The notes under the pieces were generated by a model. It did not search any database. It had not been told where the DNA came from and saw only the letters and a list, made by a program, of their open reading frames with translations. From Natronomonas salinimetallica (GTDB lineage: Archaea > Halobacteriota > Halobacteria > Halobacteriales > Haloarculaceae), in the NCBI RefSeq assembly GCF_013839515.1, contig NZ_JACDNQ010000008.1, forward strand, positions 1 through 50,472: DNA of 50,472 bases, given 5' to 3'. Positions 1 through 8,219 of the stretch are shown here, one piece after another. The position numbers and the translations under genes were made by a program. Position 1 is the stretch's first letter. Each line of letters opens with the position of its first letter.

Positions 1-95
1 CGATTCACGCGAGAGGAAACCTCGGCATCGTCGGGCGTAGCCCGACTGCTTGAGGGAGCTTCGCTCCCTCTCCGTTCACGCCGAGGAGGATGTCA
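1..95 (+). mobile_element. Right end of an IS200/IS605-type (TnpB/IS1341) element, with a terminal RNA-like fold
   Basis: The segment folds into nested hairpins: CCTCGGC near base 20 pairs with GCCGAGG near base 80, enclosing the smaller stems TCGGGC/GCCCGA and GAGGGAGC/GCTCCCTC. It ends in AGGATGTCA, the same terminal motif seen at 32441-32449. Haloarchaeal IS1341-type elements carry such structured 3' ends, and RNAs overlapping the tnpB 3' end are known in Halobacterium. Any tnpB reading frame would lie to the left of the window, so only the end is seen here. The terminal tetranucleotide is TCAT rather than the TCAA typical of several IS200/IS605 right ends, which lowers confidence in the exact boundary. 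Confidence 0.5.
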
Positions 96-120
96 TGCCG
101 GGACGTCGGTATAGCAGCTA

Positions 121-342
121 TCAGTCCGCCTCAGCGGGAGGACGCGGGTGCTGATCGCTGTGCTGTCCGAGTCCGCGTCGGTCTATTTTCGCCCGGCACT
201 CGGGACAGACGAGCAAGCGGATGCCCCCGACGCGCAGCTCGACCCAATCATCGGCCGTGTGTCCCCGGTGGCCACACTCCGGGCAAAACAACGTCGACTT
301 CTTTTCGCTGCCGTGATCGATGGATCCGTCCGGTTTTGTCAT
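121..342 (-). CDS. Small haloarchaeal zinc-ribbon protein
   Basis: A 73-aa hydrophilic protein with two CPEC motifs about 26 residues apart (CPECGHRG and CPECRAK). They form a four-cysteine zinc ribbon, probably with a role in nucleic-acid or protein binding. I recognise it as a small conserved haloarchaeal family of unknown function. The start was chosen at 342 because a TATA-like CTATTAC lies about 26 nt upstream on the minus strand, as expected for a leaderless haloarchaeal transcript. The overlapping plus-strand frames lack the regular codon bias and the paired cysteines. It stands alone, separated by a repeat-bearing gap from the next gene. Confidence 0.65.
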   Translation of the reverse strand: MTKPDGSIDHGSEKKSTLFCPECGHRGHTADDWVELRVGGIRLLVCPECRAKIDRRGLGQHSDQHPRPPAEAD

Positions 343-455
343 CCCTTTAGTATACGTCTCTACGGTAATAGAGCTTCGCAGAAACGTATATTGGTTTCAT
401 TCCCGGTGAAAATACTTTATATATAACAAATACGTTGGAGGTGACCGCGGGCAGG

Positions 456-499
456 ATCCATCGCGGCATCTTCGAGAATCCATCGCGGCATCTTCGAGA
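456..499. repeat. Exact 22-bp tandem duplication
   Basis: Two head-to-tail copies (456-477 and 478-499) of a unit beginning ATCCATCGCGGC. They lie in the 272-bp gap between the zinc-ribbon gene and the membrane-protein gene, and no gene is supported here. An AT-rich stretch (about 408-432, tatata-type) just to the left could hold a promoter. Confidence 0.85.
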
Positions 500-515
500 A
501 CATCCGCTGGAACGC

Positions 516-610
516 CTCGTCCGCCGACCGGACGCTGAAGCTCCAGCCCGACGCGCGTCGGCCTACCGCGGCTCTGTCAGGACGTCTCGTCGGCCGGCCG
601 GACGCTGAAG
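516..610. repeat. Direct repeat, 25 bp, period 70
   Basis: Copies at 516-540 and 586-610 match at 23 of 25 positions (both end CCGGACGCTGAAG). The second copy finishes five bases before the stop codon of the minus-strand membrane-protein gene, so the repeat looks like a local duplication of sequence just past that gene's 3' end. Confidence 0.8.
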
Positions 611-614
611 GGTG

Positions 615-851
615 TCACTCCGTAAGCGGCAGCACGATTCCGAAAACGATCGGCAGTACGAGCGCAATCAGAACGCCGAGGATTTCGGCGTCCACGAGCA
701 GCGTATGGGTCCACGCCGGGACGTCCCGTTGTGTCTCCACGAGCACGAACTCCGCGGCAGCACCCACGAGAAGGAGCCCTGCGCCCGATATGAACGATGC
801 CTTTGCCCACCTGGCGTAATCGACGTTTCCGTATCGGCCCATATGGGACAT
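615..851 (-). CDS. Small two-helix membrane protein (haloarchaeal family of unknown function)
   Basis: A 78-aa protein with a short cytosolic N-terminus (MSHMGRYGNVDYARWAK) and two hydrophobic helices, roughly residues 19-39 and 54-74. It matches the pattern of a widespread haloarchaeal small membrane protein that opens with a GRYG..DY.RW motif and ends with FGIVLPLTE; function unknown. The start at 851 is supported by a TATA box (minus strand GTTTATACTGG, about 875-882) 26 nt upstream, giving a leaderless message. It sits alone next to tRNA-Gly, transcribed in the same direction. Confidence 0.75.
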   Translation of the reverse strand: MSHMGRYGNVDYARWAKASFISGAGLLLVGAAAEFVLVETQRDVPAWTHTLLVDAEILGVLIALVLPIVFGIVLPLTE

Positions 852-874
852 AGACCACGGTATTGCGTATTCCA

Positions 875-882
875 GTATAAAC
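875..882 (-). promoter_or_regulatory. TATA box of the small membrane-protein gene
   Basis: TTTATACT on the minus strand, centred 26 nt before the start codon at 851. This is the standard spacing for a leaderless haloarchaeal transcript. Confidence 0.6.
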
Positions 883-952
883 GCTTTGTTCGTCGACGAA
901 CGACCGTGACCCCCGACATCCCGAGTAGGCCTCGCTCCGCTCGACCTCGCTA

Positions 953-1024
953 TGCGCTGGCGGGGATTTGAACCCCGGTTGTGACCATGGCAAGGTCACG
1001 TGATACCACTACACTACCAGCGCG
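953..1024 (-). tRNA. tRNA-Gly (GCC)
   Basis: A 72-nt cloverleaf on the minus strand. The acceptor stem is GCGCTGG/CCAGCGC with discriminator A; the D-arm contains GTGGTATCAC; the anticodon stem TGACC/GGTCA encloses loop TTGCCAT, so the anticodon is GCC; the T-arm is CGGGG-TTCAAAT-CCCCG. No CCA is encoded and no intron is seen. A TATA box (CTTTTATCC, about 1053-1060) lies about 30 nt upstream. Confidence 0.95.
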
Positions 1025-1052
1025 CCTTCGCAATTTCTCGTACCGGGGAGAC

Positions 1053-1060
1053 GGATAAAA
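1053..1060 (-). promoter_or_regulatory. TATA box of tRNA-Gly
   Basis: TTTTATCC on the minus strand about 30 nt before the mature 5' end of tRNA-Gly. Confidence 0.55.
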
Positions 1061-1150
1061 GGCTTGCGGAAGTACCCGGGGGGCGGCGCGTGCGAACGCT
1101 CCACGCGAAATACCTGACAACGGGGCGCACGACCGCTACATACCGCGATC

Positions 1151-1160
1151 CTTTTAAGGA
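1151..1160 (+). promoter_or_regulatory. TATA box for the S10/spc operon
   Basis: CTTTTAAGGA, the only good TATA-like element in the gap before the methyltransferase gene. The expected transcript start near 1181 gives a leader of roughly 33 nt before ATG 1214 and excludes the earlier ATG at 1160 as a start. Confidence 0.5.
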
Positions 1161-1213
1161 TGGGTTCGGTAGGACCGGCACAGTCTCGTGAACGGACACG
1201 GAAGCGACACGGT

Positions 1214-2050
1214 ATGACACACAGCGTGCTCGTGCCGTCGTCTCTGACCCGAGAGGCCGAGGACAAACGCGAGGCAACTCGCAAACTCGGTTACGTCGCC
1301 CGCGCGGCGACGGTCTTTCGGGTCGACCGGCTGGTCGTCTACCCCGACCGGGGTGGCGACGACGGTCGGTTTGGCGACGGGTTCGTCGACACCGTACTCG
1401 AATACGCCGCCACGCCCCCTTACCTCCGAAAGGAGGCCTGGGGCAGGCGGGACGAACTGGAGTACGTCGGTATCCTACCGCCGCTCCGTGTCCGTACACA
1501 GACCGGCTCCGGATCAGATGGTTCGGGGTCGTTAAGACAGGGAATCGTGACCGAGGTCGGATCTGACGGGCGCGTCCGGGTCAATTGCGGACTGCAACAC
1601 CCGATCTCCCTTCCGGTGCCGCCATCGATGGCGGTCTCGGAAGGGGAGCGCGTCACCATCAGGGTCTCTTCGCGAGAGCCGGTTCGCGCGAAGCTCGTGG
1701 CGGAACCCCCACCGGGGTTCGCCGTCGAGCGCGCGACCATCGACGACTGCCTCACCCGTCCCGACGCCGGCGTTCGGATCGCCGCGTCCAGACACGGGAA
1801 GGCGTTGACGGCCGATCTGCTCGACGGACTACTCGAGCGGACGGCCGACGACGGACTCACGGTCGCCTTCGGTGCCCCCGAGCGGGGGTTGCCGGAGATA
1901 CTCGACTGTGAGCCTCGCGCGGGGGCCATCGGCGACGAACCGAACACGCGGTTCGACCTTTGGCTCAATACGGTTCCGAACCAGGGTAGCGAGGTCGTCC
2001 GGACGGAGGAGGCTCTGTTCGCGACGCTTGCGCCCCTCACACTGGAGTGA
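1214..2050 (+). CDS. SPOUT-superfamily RNA (uridine-N3) methyltransferase
   Basis: A 278-aa protein of the archaeal/eukaryotic SPOUT family (C9orf114 type, PF02598-like), a putative S-adenosylmethionine-dependent RNA methyltransferase. The N-terminal part (GYVARAATVFRVDRLVVY) is the family's typical first strand and helix. Residues around 110-170 form an inserted OB-like strand region. The C-terminal part has the knot-like FGAPERGLPEIL and the closing motif LNTVPNQGSEVVRTEEAL, which fit the SPOUT cofactor loop. It is the first gene of the operon and ends five bases before rpl3, so it is co-transcribed with ribosomal proteins, which suggests rRNA as the target. ATG 1214 was preferred to ATG 1160 because the latter falls inside the promoter. 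Confidence 0.85.
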   Translation: MTHSVLVPSSLTREAEDKREATRKLGYVARAATVFRVDRLVVYPDRGGDDGRFGDGFVDTVLEYAATPPYLRKEAWGRRDELEYVGILPPLRVRTQTGSGSDGSGSLRQGIVTEVGSDGRVRVNCGLQHPISLPVPPSMAVSEGERVTIRVSSREPVRAKLVAEPPPGFAVERATIDDCLTRPDAGVRIAASRHGKALTADLLDGLLERTADDGLTVAFGAPERGLPEILDCEPRAGAIGDEPNTRFDLWLNTVPNQGSEVVRTEEALFATLAPLTLE

Positions 2051-2055
2051 GATAA

Positions 2056-3066
2056 ATGCCACAACCAAGCAGACCACGAAAAGGCTCGATGGGCTTCAGC
2101 CCCCGCAGCCGTGCTGCCAGCGAGGTTCCGCGGTTTAACTCCTGGCCGGACGACGAGGGGCAGCCTGGGTTACAGGGCTTCGCCGGATACAAAGCCGGCA
2201 TGAGTCACGTCGTTACGATCAACGACGAACCCAACTCCCCCCGAGAGGGTCAAGAGGAGACCGTTCCGGTGACCGTCGTCGAGACGCCACCGATGCGGGC
2301 TGTCGCCGTTCGAGCTTACGAAGACACACCGTACGGAAAGCGTCCGCTGACCGAACTGTGGACCGACGAGGTCCACGACGATCTCGGTCGCGCGCTCTCC
2401 GTCCCAGACGAACAGTCCGGTGACGCCGAAAGCCAGATCCGCGACGCGCTCGCGGGCGGTGCCCTCGCCGACGTGCGAGTCATCACCCACACGCTTCCGG
2501 GCGGGCTTTCCGGCGTCCCGAAGAAACGCCCCGACGTCATGGAGACACGCGTCGGCGGCGGCTCCCTCGAGGACCGAGTCGAATTCGCCTTCGATCTCGT
2601 CGACGACGGGGGCGAACACGCCGCGACCGACGTGTTCCGCGCCGGCCAGTACGCCGACGTCGCGGGCATCACGAAGGGCAAAGGGACCCAAGGCCCCGTC
2701 AAGCGATGGGGCGTCCAAAAGCGGAAGGGCAAACACGCCCGCCAGGGCTGGCGCCGACGCATCGGCAACCTCGGCCCGTGGAACCCCTCGCGGGTCCGCT
2801 CGACGGTCCCCCAGCAGGGACAGACCGGCTACCACCAGCGGACCGAGTTGAACAAGCGGCTCGTCGACTTGGGTGACGACGACGTCACCCCCGACGGCGG
2901 CTTCGTCAACTACGGCGAGATCGACGGCCCCTACGCCCTCGTGAAGGGCTCCGTTCCGGGCCCCGACAAGCGCCTCGTTCGGTTCCGCCCGGCGGTGCGA
3001 CCGGCCGACCAGCCGCGCCTCGACCCCGAGGTGCGGTACGTCTCCACCGCTTCCAATCAGGGATAA
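2056..3066 (+). CDS. rpl3: Large-subunit ribosomal protein uL3
   Basis: A 336-aa archaeal uL3, close to the family's usual length. The N-terminal PSRPRKGSMGFSPRSRA and the loop containing GKGTQGPVKRWGVQKRKGKH (about residues 215-234), which reaches toward the peptidyl-transferase centre, are diagnostic. The C-terminus has the SVPGPDKRLVRFRPAVRP signature. It binds 23S rRNA and is an early assembly protein. It starts five nt after the methyltransferase stop and is followed after three nt by rpl4. Confidence 0.98.
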   Translation: MPQPSRPRKGSMGFSPRSRAASEVPRFNSWPDDEGQPGLQGFAGYKAGMSHVVTINDEPNSPREGQEETVPVTVVETPPMRAVAVRAYEDTPYGKRPLTELWTDEVHDDLGRALSVPDEQSGDAESQIRDALAGGALADVRVITHTLPGGLSGVPKKRPDVMETRVGGGSLEDRVEFAFDLVDDGGEHAATDVFRAGQYADVAGITKGKGTQGPVKRWGVQKRKGKHARQGWRRRIGNLGPWNPSRVRSTVPQQGQTGYHQRTELNKRLVDLGDDDVTPDGGFVNYGEIDGPYALVKGSVPGPDKRLVRFRPAVRPADQPRLDPEVRYVSTASNQG

Positions 3067-3069
3067 CCC

Positions 3070-3816
3070 ATGCAGGCAACAGTACGCGACCTGGAGGGCG
3101 ACGACGCGGGCGAGGTCGAGCTGCCGGCCGTCTTCGAGACGGCCTTCCGGCCCGATCTCATCAAGCGCGCGGTCCTCGCCGCCCAGGCTAACCGACAGCA
3201 GGACGCAGGTACCGACGAGTACGCGGGCCTCAGAACCCCGGCGGAGTCCCAGGGTAGCGGCCGTGGGATGGCGCACGTTCCCAGACAGAACGGGCGCGCA
3301 CGCGAGGTGCCGCAGGCCGTCTCCGGCCGTCCGGCACACCCGCCGAAGGCCGAGAAGGACCGCGGACTCGACATCAACAAAAAAGAGCGAAAGCTCGCCA
3401 CCCGAAGCGCGATCGCCGCGACCGCCGACGCCGAACGCGTCGCGGAGCGCGGTCACGACTTCGACGAGGACCTCGAACTCCCGCTCGTCGTGAGCGACGA
3501 GTTCGAAGACCTCCGCAAAACACAGGCGGCCGTCGACGTCTTCGAATCGCTCGGCATCCACACGGACGTCGAGCGCGCCGAGGACGGCAAGACGATCCGT
3601 GCCGGCCGCGGGACGACCCGCGGGCGGAAGTACACGGAGCCGAAGTCGGTCCTCGTCGTGACGAGCGAGGACCTCTCGCTTGCGGCCCGCAACCTCGCGG
3701 GTGCCGACGTGACGACAGCAGCGGAGGTCAGCTCCGAGGACCTCGCCCCCGGCACCGACGCCGGTCGGCTCACGCTGTGGACCGAGAGCGCCCTCGAGGA
3801 GGTGGCGGGACGATGA
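3070..3816 (+). CDS. rpl4: Large-subunit ribosomal protein uL4
   Basis: A 248-aa uL4. The N-terminal strand (VELPAVFETAFRPDLIKRAV), the exit-tunnel loop rich in Gly and Arg (around residues 55-85, GSGRGMAHVPRQNGRAR) and the C-terminal domain are all present. It lines the peptide exit tunnel. The stop codon overlaps the start of rpl23 (ATGA at 3813-3816), implying translational coupling. Confidence 0.98.
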   Translation: MQATVRDLEGDDAGEVELPAVFETAFRPDLIKRAVLAAQANRQQDAGTDEYAGLRTPAESQGSGRGMAHVPRQNGRAREVPQAVSGRPAHPPKAEKDRGLDINKKERKLATRSAIAATADAERVAERGHDFDEDLELPLVVSDEFEDLRKTQAAVDVFESLGIHTDVERAEDGKTIRAGRGTTRGRKYTEPKSVLVVTSEDLSLAARNLAGADVTTAAEVSSEDLAPGTDAGRLTLWTESALEEVAGR

Positions 3817-4061
3817 CGATCAAGCACCCGCTCGTCACCGAGAAGGCGATGAACGACATGGACTTCGAGAACAAACTACAGTTCGTCTGTTACTCAGAGG
3901 CGACGAAACCCGAGATCGCCGAGGCGGTCGAATCGCAGTTCGACGTCTCCGTCGACTCGGTCAACACACAGATGCGCATGCAGGGCGACAAGAAGGCGAC
4001 TGTCACCCTCTCCGCGGACGACGACGCACAGGAAGTCGCCTCACGGATCGGGGTGTTCTGA
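3813..4061 (+). CDS. rpl23: Large-subunit ribosomal protein uL23
   Basis: An 82-aa uL23 beginning MTIKHPLVTEKAMNDM, the conserved family start. It binds 23S rRNA at the tunnel exit, where SRP and the translocon dock. ATG 3813 was chosen over an upstream in-frame ATG at 3777 because the conserved protein begins here, a GAGGAGGTGG Shine-Dalgarno-like stretch precedes it, and it overlaps the rpl4 stop. Confidence 0.97.
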   Translation: MTIKHPLVTEKAMNDMDFENKLQFVCYSEATKPEIAEAVESQFDVSVDSVNTQMRMQGDKKATVTLSADDDAQEVASRIGVF

Positions 4062-4063
4062 CG

Positions 4064-4795
4064 ATGGGACGCAGAATCCAGGGTCAGCGACGTGGCCGCG
4101 GGACGTCGACGTTCCGTGCCCCCTCACACCGATACAAGGCGAACCTCTCACACCGCAACGTCGAGGATACAGACGTCGTGACCGGCGAAATCGTCGGGAT
4201 CGAACACGATCCAGCACGTTCGGCGCCGCTCGCCGACGTGCAGTTCGACGACGGCGACCGCCGACTCGTCCTCGCCCCCGAGGGCGTGACGGTCGGCGAC
4301 GAGATCCAGATCGGCGTCTCAGCCGAGATCGCCCCCGGGAACACGATGCCACTGGCTGAGATTCCCGAGGGCGTCCCGGTCTGTAACGTCGAGCGACAGC
4401 CCGGCGACGGTGGGAAGTTCGCCCGCGCCTCCGGCGTGAGCGCGACGCTTCTCACCCACGACCGCAACGCGGCGGTCGTCCAACTGCCGAGCGGCGAGAT
4501 GCGCCGGCTGTCGCCGGAGTGTCGCGCCACGGTCGGCGTGGTCGCCGGCGGCGGGCGAACGGAGAAGCCGTTCGTCAAGGCCGGCAACAAGCATCACAAG
4601 ATGAAATCTCGCGGGACGAAGTACCCGCGTGTCCGCGGTGTCGCGATGAACGCCGTCGACCACCCCTTCGGTGGCGGCGGCCGACAGCACCCGGGCAAAC
4701 CAAAGAGTATCTCCCGCGACGCGCCGCCGGGCCGAAAGGTCGGCGACATCGCCTCCAAACGGACCGGCCGCGGCGGGAAAGGAGGACAAGAATGA
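4064..4795 (+). CDS. rpl2: Large-subunit ribosomal protein uL2
   Basis: A 243-aa uL2 with the near-invariant [20 protein letters not shown] region at residues 191-210, which includes the histidine implicated in peptidyl-transferase-centre structure. The N-terminus [20 protein letters not shown] is typical of archaea. It binds domain IV of 23S rRNA and helps subunit association. It ends inside the start of rps19 (ATGA overlap). Confidence 0.98.
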   Translation: MGRRIQGQRRGRGTSTFRAPSHRYKANLSHRNVEDTDVVTGEIVGIEHDPARSAPLADVQFDDGDRRLVLAPEGVTVGDEIQIGVSAEIAPGNTMPLAEIPEGVPVCNVERQPGDGGKFARASGVSATLLTHDRNAAVVQLPSGEMRRLSPECRATVGVVAGGGRTEKPFVKAGNKHHKMKSRGTKYPRVRGVAMNAVDHPFGGGGRQHPGKPKSISRDAPPGRKVGDIASKRTGRGGKGGQE

Positions 4796-5214
4796 GTTCG
4801 GAATACCAGATCGGCCACGAGGGCGACTTCCTGTATCGTGGCCACACGCTCGACGAGCTACAGGAGCTGTCGCTCGACGAGGTTGCGGAACTGCTTCCCG
4901 CACGCCAGCGGCGAACCATAGAGCGGGGCCTCTCCGTCGAAAAGGAGAAGCTCCTCGAGACGGCCCGCGACGCGGGCGAAGAGGAGACCGCGAACGACCC
5001 GATCCGGACGCATCTGCGCGACATGCCGATCGTCCCGGAGTTCGTCGGGCTGACGTTCGCAGTTCACAACGGCCAGTCCTTCGAGCGCGTCGAGATCGAA
5101 CCGGAGATGATCGGCCACTACCTCGGCGAGTTCCAGTTGACGCGGAACTCGGTCGAACACGGACAGGCCGGCATCGGTGCGACCCGCTCTTCGAAGTTCG
5201 TACCGCTCAAATAA
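4792..5214 (+). CDS. rps19: Small-subunit ribosomal protein uS19
   Basis: A 140-aa archaeal uS19. The core motifs [22 protein letters not shown] and the C-terminal [20 protein letters not shown] are clear. The N-terminal extension ([19 protein letters not shown]) matches the archaeal/eukaryotic S15e form. A strong GGAGGACAAG ribosome-binding site precedes ATG 4792, which overlaps the rpl2 stop. It sits on the head of the small subunit near the tRNAs. Confidence 0.97.
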   Translation: MSSEYQIGHEGDFLYRGHTLDELQELSLDEVAELLPARQRRTIERGLSVEKEKLLETARDAGEEETANDPIRTHLRDMPIVPEFVGLTFAVHNGQSFERVEIEPEMIGHYLGEFQLTRNSVEHGQAGIGATRSSKFVPLK

Positions 5215-5216
5215 TC

Positions 5217-5681
5217 ATGGGAATCAGCTACAGTGTCGACGTCGACCCGGACGAGACGGCGAAAGCCATGCTTCGGGAGCGTCACATGAGCCACAAGCAC
5301 AGCAAGGAGATCGCCCGCGAGATCAAAGGGAAGACGGCCGCCGAGGCCGTCTCCTATCTCGAAGCGGTCGTCGACGGCGACCGATCGGTTCCGTTTAAAT
5401 CCCACAACACCGGCGTCGGTCACCGAAACGACATCGAGGGCTGGGATGCGGGCCGGTATCCCAACAAGGCCTCGAAGGCCTTCCTCGATCTCCTCGAGAA
5501 CGCGACGAACAACGCCGATCACCAGGGATTCGACGGCGAGGCGATGACGATCGAACACGTCGCGGCACACAAAGTCGGGGAGTCCCCCGGCCAGAGGCCG
5601 CGGGCGTTCGGCCGCGCCTCGCCGTGGAACACCCCGCAGGTCGACGTCGAACTCGTACTCAGACAGGAGGAAGACGAATAA
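5217..5681 (+). CDS. rpl22: Large-subunit ribosomal protein uL22
   Basis: A 154-aa uL22 starting MGISYSVDVDPDETAKAM. The KASKAFLDLLENATNNAD helix and the tunnel-reaching loop ending in FGRASPWNTPQVDVELVL are typical. It lines the exit tunnel with uL4. The stop TAA shares its last base with the ATG of rps3 (TAATG). Confidence 0.97.
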   Translation: MGISYSVDVDPDETAKAMLRERHMSHKHSKEIAREIKGKTAAEAVSYLEAVVDGDRSVPFKSHNTGVGHRNDIEGWDAGRYPNKASKAFLDLLENATNNADHQGFDGEAMTIEHVAAHKVGESPGQRPRAFGRASPWNTPQVDVELVLRQEEDE

Positions 5682-6589
5682 TGGCAGACGAACATCAGTT
5701 CATCGAAGACGGGCTCCAACGGACCCAGATAGACGAGTTCTTCTCCGAAGAGCTCTCCCGTGCCGGCTACGGCGGCATGGACGTCGCGAAGACGCCGATG
5801 GGGACCCAGATCGTCCTGAAGGCCGAAAAGCCCGGTATGGTCATCGGCAAGGGCGGAAAGAACATCCGAAAGATCACCACGACGCTCGAGGAGGAATTCG
5901 ATCTCGACGACCCCCAAATCGACGTCCAGGAGGTCGACGAACCGGATCTGAACGCACAGATCGTCGCCGATCGGCTGGCGAACGCCCTCGAACGTGGCTG
6001 GTACTTCCGGAAGGCCGGCCACACGACCATCGACCGCATCATGGACTCGGGCGCGCTCGGTGCCGAGATCATCCTGAGCGGGAAGGTCACGGGCGCACGA
6101 TCCCGCGTCGAGAAGTTCAACCGCGGCTACATCAAACACAACGGCGAACCCGCCGAGACGATCGTCGACAGCGGCGTCGGCACCGCGGTGATGAAACTCG
6201 GCACGATCGGCGTGCGAGTGAAGATCATCCCGCCGGACGCCCAGCTTCCCGACGACTTCGAGGTCTACGAGGACGTCGAGGTGGCCGAGTTCATCGAGGA
6301 ACCGGAGGGCGACGTCGAGGAGCTCCTCGAAGAGCCCGACGAGGCCGAGGCCGAACCGGTCGGCACCGATCCCGAGGAACTCATCGAGGAGGAAGCCGCC
6401 GACGCGGTCGAGGAGGTCCCCGAAGAGGAGATCGTCGACGAGGACGTCGAGGGTGAAACCGGCGGTTCGCCGGCGGCGGCCGAGGAGGCCAACGCCGACG
6501 AGCCCGAGGAGCTCGACGAGGACGTCGAGGCCGAGGCTGAGGAACTCCTCGGCGAGATGGAAGCCGAATCCGACGAGGAGGGTGCGTGA
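5681..6589 (+). CDS. rps3: Small-subunit ribosomal protein uS3 with long acidic tail
   Basis: A 302-aa uS3. It has an N-terminal KH domain ([14 protein letters not shown], about residues 50-63) and a C-terminal domain with [17 protein letters not shown]. The last hundred or so residues are a low-complexity Asp/Glu/Ala tail, a common haloarchaeal adaptation but long even so. It forms part of the mRNA entry channel. A GGAGGAAGAC ribosome-binding site precedes ATG 5681; the in-frame ATG 57 nt upstream lies within rpl22 and is not used. Confidence 0.97.
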   Translation: MADEHQFIEDGLQRTQIDEFFSEELSRAGYGGMDVAKTPMGTQIVLKAEKPGMVIGKGGKNIRKITTTLEEEFDLDDPQIDVQEVDEPDLNAQIVADRLANALERGWYFRKAGHTTIDRIMDSGALGAEIILSGKVTGARSRVEKFNRGYIKHNGEPAETIVDSGVGTAVMKLGTIGVRVKIIPPDAQLPDDFEVYEDVEVAEFIEEPEGDVEELLEEPDEAEAEPVGTDPEELIEEEAADAVEEVPEEEIVDEDVEGETGGSPAAAEEANADEPEELDEDVEAEAEELLGEMEAESDEEGA

Positions 6590-6591
6590 CG

Positions 6592-6801
6592 ATGGCTGTC
6601 CTTCACGTCGAGGAGATCCGCGACATGACGCCCGCCGAACGCGAGGCGGAACTCGAACAGCTCGAAACGGAGTTACTCAACGAGAACGCCGTGTTGGCCT
6701 CCGGTGGCGCCCCGGAGAACCCGGGCCGAATCGGCGAGTTGAAACGCACGATCGCTCGCCTGAAGACGGTGCAGCGAGAGGAGGGCGACTTCGAGGAATG
6801 A
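6592..6801 (+). CDS. rpl29: Large-subunit ribosomal protein uL29
   Basis: A 69-aa uL29, a two-helix coiled-coil protein at the tunnel exit. [20 protein letters not shown] is the conserved haloarchaeal start. An in-frame GTG at 6586 overlapping the rps3 stop is an alternative start. The C-terminal [16 protein letters not shown] is diagnostic. The gene ends overlapping rnp1 (ATGA). Confidence 0.96.
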   Translation: MAVLHVEEIRDMTPAEREAELEQLETELLNENAVLASGGAPENPGRIGELKRTIARLKTVQREEGDFEE

Positions 6802-7076
6802 CCCCCGAAACGCTCGTTCGCCACGAACTCGCCGGTCTCGACGTGACGGTCGCGGACGCGTCCAATCCCGATATCGTCGGGATCGGCGGCCGCGTCCGCG
6901 ACGAGACGATGAAGACGCTGCTCGTGGCGACGGGCGATGGGGTCAAACAAGTGCCGAAGGCGGGAGCGACGTTTCGGTTCGCACTGGAGGAGTGCGACGT
7001 CGTCATCGAGGGCGAGACGCTGCTCGCCCGACCGGCCCGACGCAGCGAAACACACAGAGGTTCACTATGGCAATAG
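6798..7076 (+). CDS. rnp1: Ribonuclease P protein component 1 (Rpp29/Pop4 homologue)
   Basis: A 92-aa archaeal RNase P subunit, which binds the catalytic RNA and helps 5' maturation of tRNAs. The Sm-like barrel pattern ([20 protein letters not shown], then [10 protein letters not shown] and [10 protein letters not shown]) fits. ATG 6798 overlaps the rpl29 stop and the end overlaps the rps17 start by ten nt. Its place between rpl29 and rps17 is conserved in archaea. Confidence 0.93.
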   Translation: MTPETLVRHELAGLDVTVADASNPDIVGIGGRVRDETMKTLLVATGDGVKQVPKAGATFRFALEECDVVIEGETLLARPARRSETHRGSLWQ

Positions 7077-7456
7077 GACTCGACGTAACACAGCCTCCGG
7101 AGCCCGAAAATCCGGAGGAGTACGACTACGAGACGTGTCCCTTCTACGGTGAGCTGCCCGTCCGCGGGCAGGTCATCGAGGGGACGGTCGTCTCGACCGA
7201 CATGGACCGTACCGTCGTCGTCGAGCGGGAGTACGAGGTGAACGTACCCAAATACGATCGTCAGATGAAGCGACGATCGAAGATTCCGGCACACGTACCG
7301 GGGGTACTGGAGCCACTCGCCGTTGGCGACGACGTGAAGATTGCAGAGACGCGACCGCTCTCGAAGACGAAGAGCCACGTCGTAGTCGAGCGCGGGGTCT
7401 CGGATGAGACCACGGCTGCGAGCGGTGGAAACCGCGGACGAGGCGGTGGTGCCTGA
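7067..7456 (+). CDS. rps17: Small-subunit ribosomal protein uS17
   Basis: A 129-aa uS17. The central [20 protein letters not shown] and the strand region ending in [15 protein letters not shown] identify it. It carries about 20 extra C-terminal residues rich in Gly, Arg and Ser ([10 protein letters not shown]). It starts inside rnp1 and its stop overlaps the rpl14 ATG. Confidence 0.97.
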   Translation: MAIGLDVTQPPEPENPEEYDYETCPFYGELPVRGQVIEGTVVSTDMDRTVVVEREYEVNVPKYDRQMKRRSKIPAHVPGVLEPLAVGDDVKIAETRPLSKTKSHVVVERGVSDETTAASGGNRGRGGGA

Positions 7457-7854
7457 TGGAGGCGCTCAACGCCGACGTGACACAGGGACTAGAGAAAGGC
7501 TCGCTCATCACGTGTGCCGACAACACCGGCGCACGCGAACTCCGAGTCATCTCCACCGCCGGCTACTCCGGCACCAAGAACCGCCATCCGAAGGCGGGGC
7601 TCGGTGACAAGGTGACCGTCTCGGTCACCAAGGGGACGCCGGAGATGCGACGGCAGGTGCTCGAGGCGGTCATCATCCGCCAACGCAAGCCGATCCGACG
7701 GCCCGACGGTACCCGCGTGAAGTTCGAAGACAACGCGGCCGTCATCGTCGACGAGAACGAGGATCCGCGCGGAACCGAACTCAAAGGACCGATCGCCAGA
7801 GAGGTCGCCGAACGCTTCGGCTCAATCGCCTCGACGGCGACGATGATCGTATAG
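7456..7854 (+). CDS. rpl14: Large-subunit ribosomal protein uL14
   Basis: A 132-aa uL14 with the family motif [15 protein letters not shown] near the N-terminus and a C-terminal [20 protein letters not shown]. It lies at the subunit interface, contacting 16S rRNA and the GTPase region. It shares one base with the rps17 stop. Confidence 0.98.
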   Translation: MEALNADVTQGLEKGSLITCADNTGARELRVISTAGYSGTKNRHPKAGLGDKVTVSVTKGTPEMRRQVLEAVIIRQRKPIRRPDGTRVKFEDNAAVIVDENEDPRGTELKGPIAREVAERFGSIASTATMIV

Positions 7855-7856
7855 TT

Positions 7857-8219
7857 ATGACACGACAACCAACCAAACAGCGCAATCGACAGGAGCGCGC
7901 CCCGTTGCACGAAAAGCAAAAACAGGTTCGTGCACCGCTGTCGCCGGAACTCCGCGAGGAGTACGGCCAGCGGAGCGTCCGCGTCAACGCGGGCGATACG
8001 GTCGAGGTCCAGCGCGGCGACTTCGCCGGCGAAACCGGCGAGGTCGTCCGCGTCGACCTCCGTGCCACCGAGATCCACGTCGAGGACGTGACGCACGAGA
8101 CGGCGGACGGCGAGGAAGTTCCCCGCCCGCTCGAGGCGAGCAACGTCCAGGTGACGGAACTCGATCTCGACGACGAGGTACGCGAGGCGCGCCTCGAAGC
8201 CGAGGAGGACAACGAATGA
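7857..8219 (+). CDS. rpl24: Large-subunit ribosomal protein uL24
   Basis: A 120-aa archaeal uL24. It contains a KOW motif ([20 protein letters not shown], about residues 42-61) and the conserved N-terminal [20 protein letters not shown]. It is an assembly initiator binding near the tunnel exit. The C-terminus is acidic. It overlaps rps4e by four nt. Confidence 0.97.
   Translation: MTRQPTKQRNRQERAPLHEKQKQVRAPLSPELREEYGQRSVRVNAGDTVEVQRGDFAGETGEVVRVDLRATEIHVEDVTHETADGEEVPRPLEASNVQVTELDLDDEVREARLEAEEDNE

Noticed and set aside
456..499. Tandem repeats considered as a CRISPR array
   Set aside because: Units are contiguous without spacers; the same holds for the repeats at 26382, 33832 and 40735.
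2170..3561. Long minus-strand open frame (463 codons) opposite rpl3/rpl4
   Set aside because: It mirrors two certain ribosomal genes; in high-GC haloarchaeal DNA antisense frames stay open by codon bias. No motifs seen.
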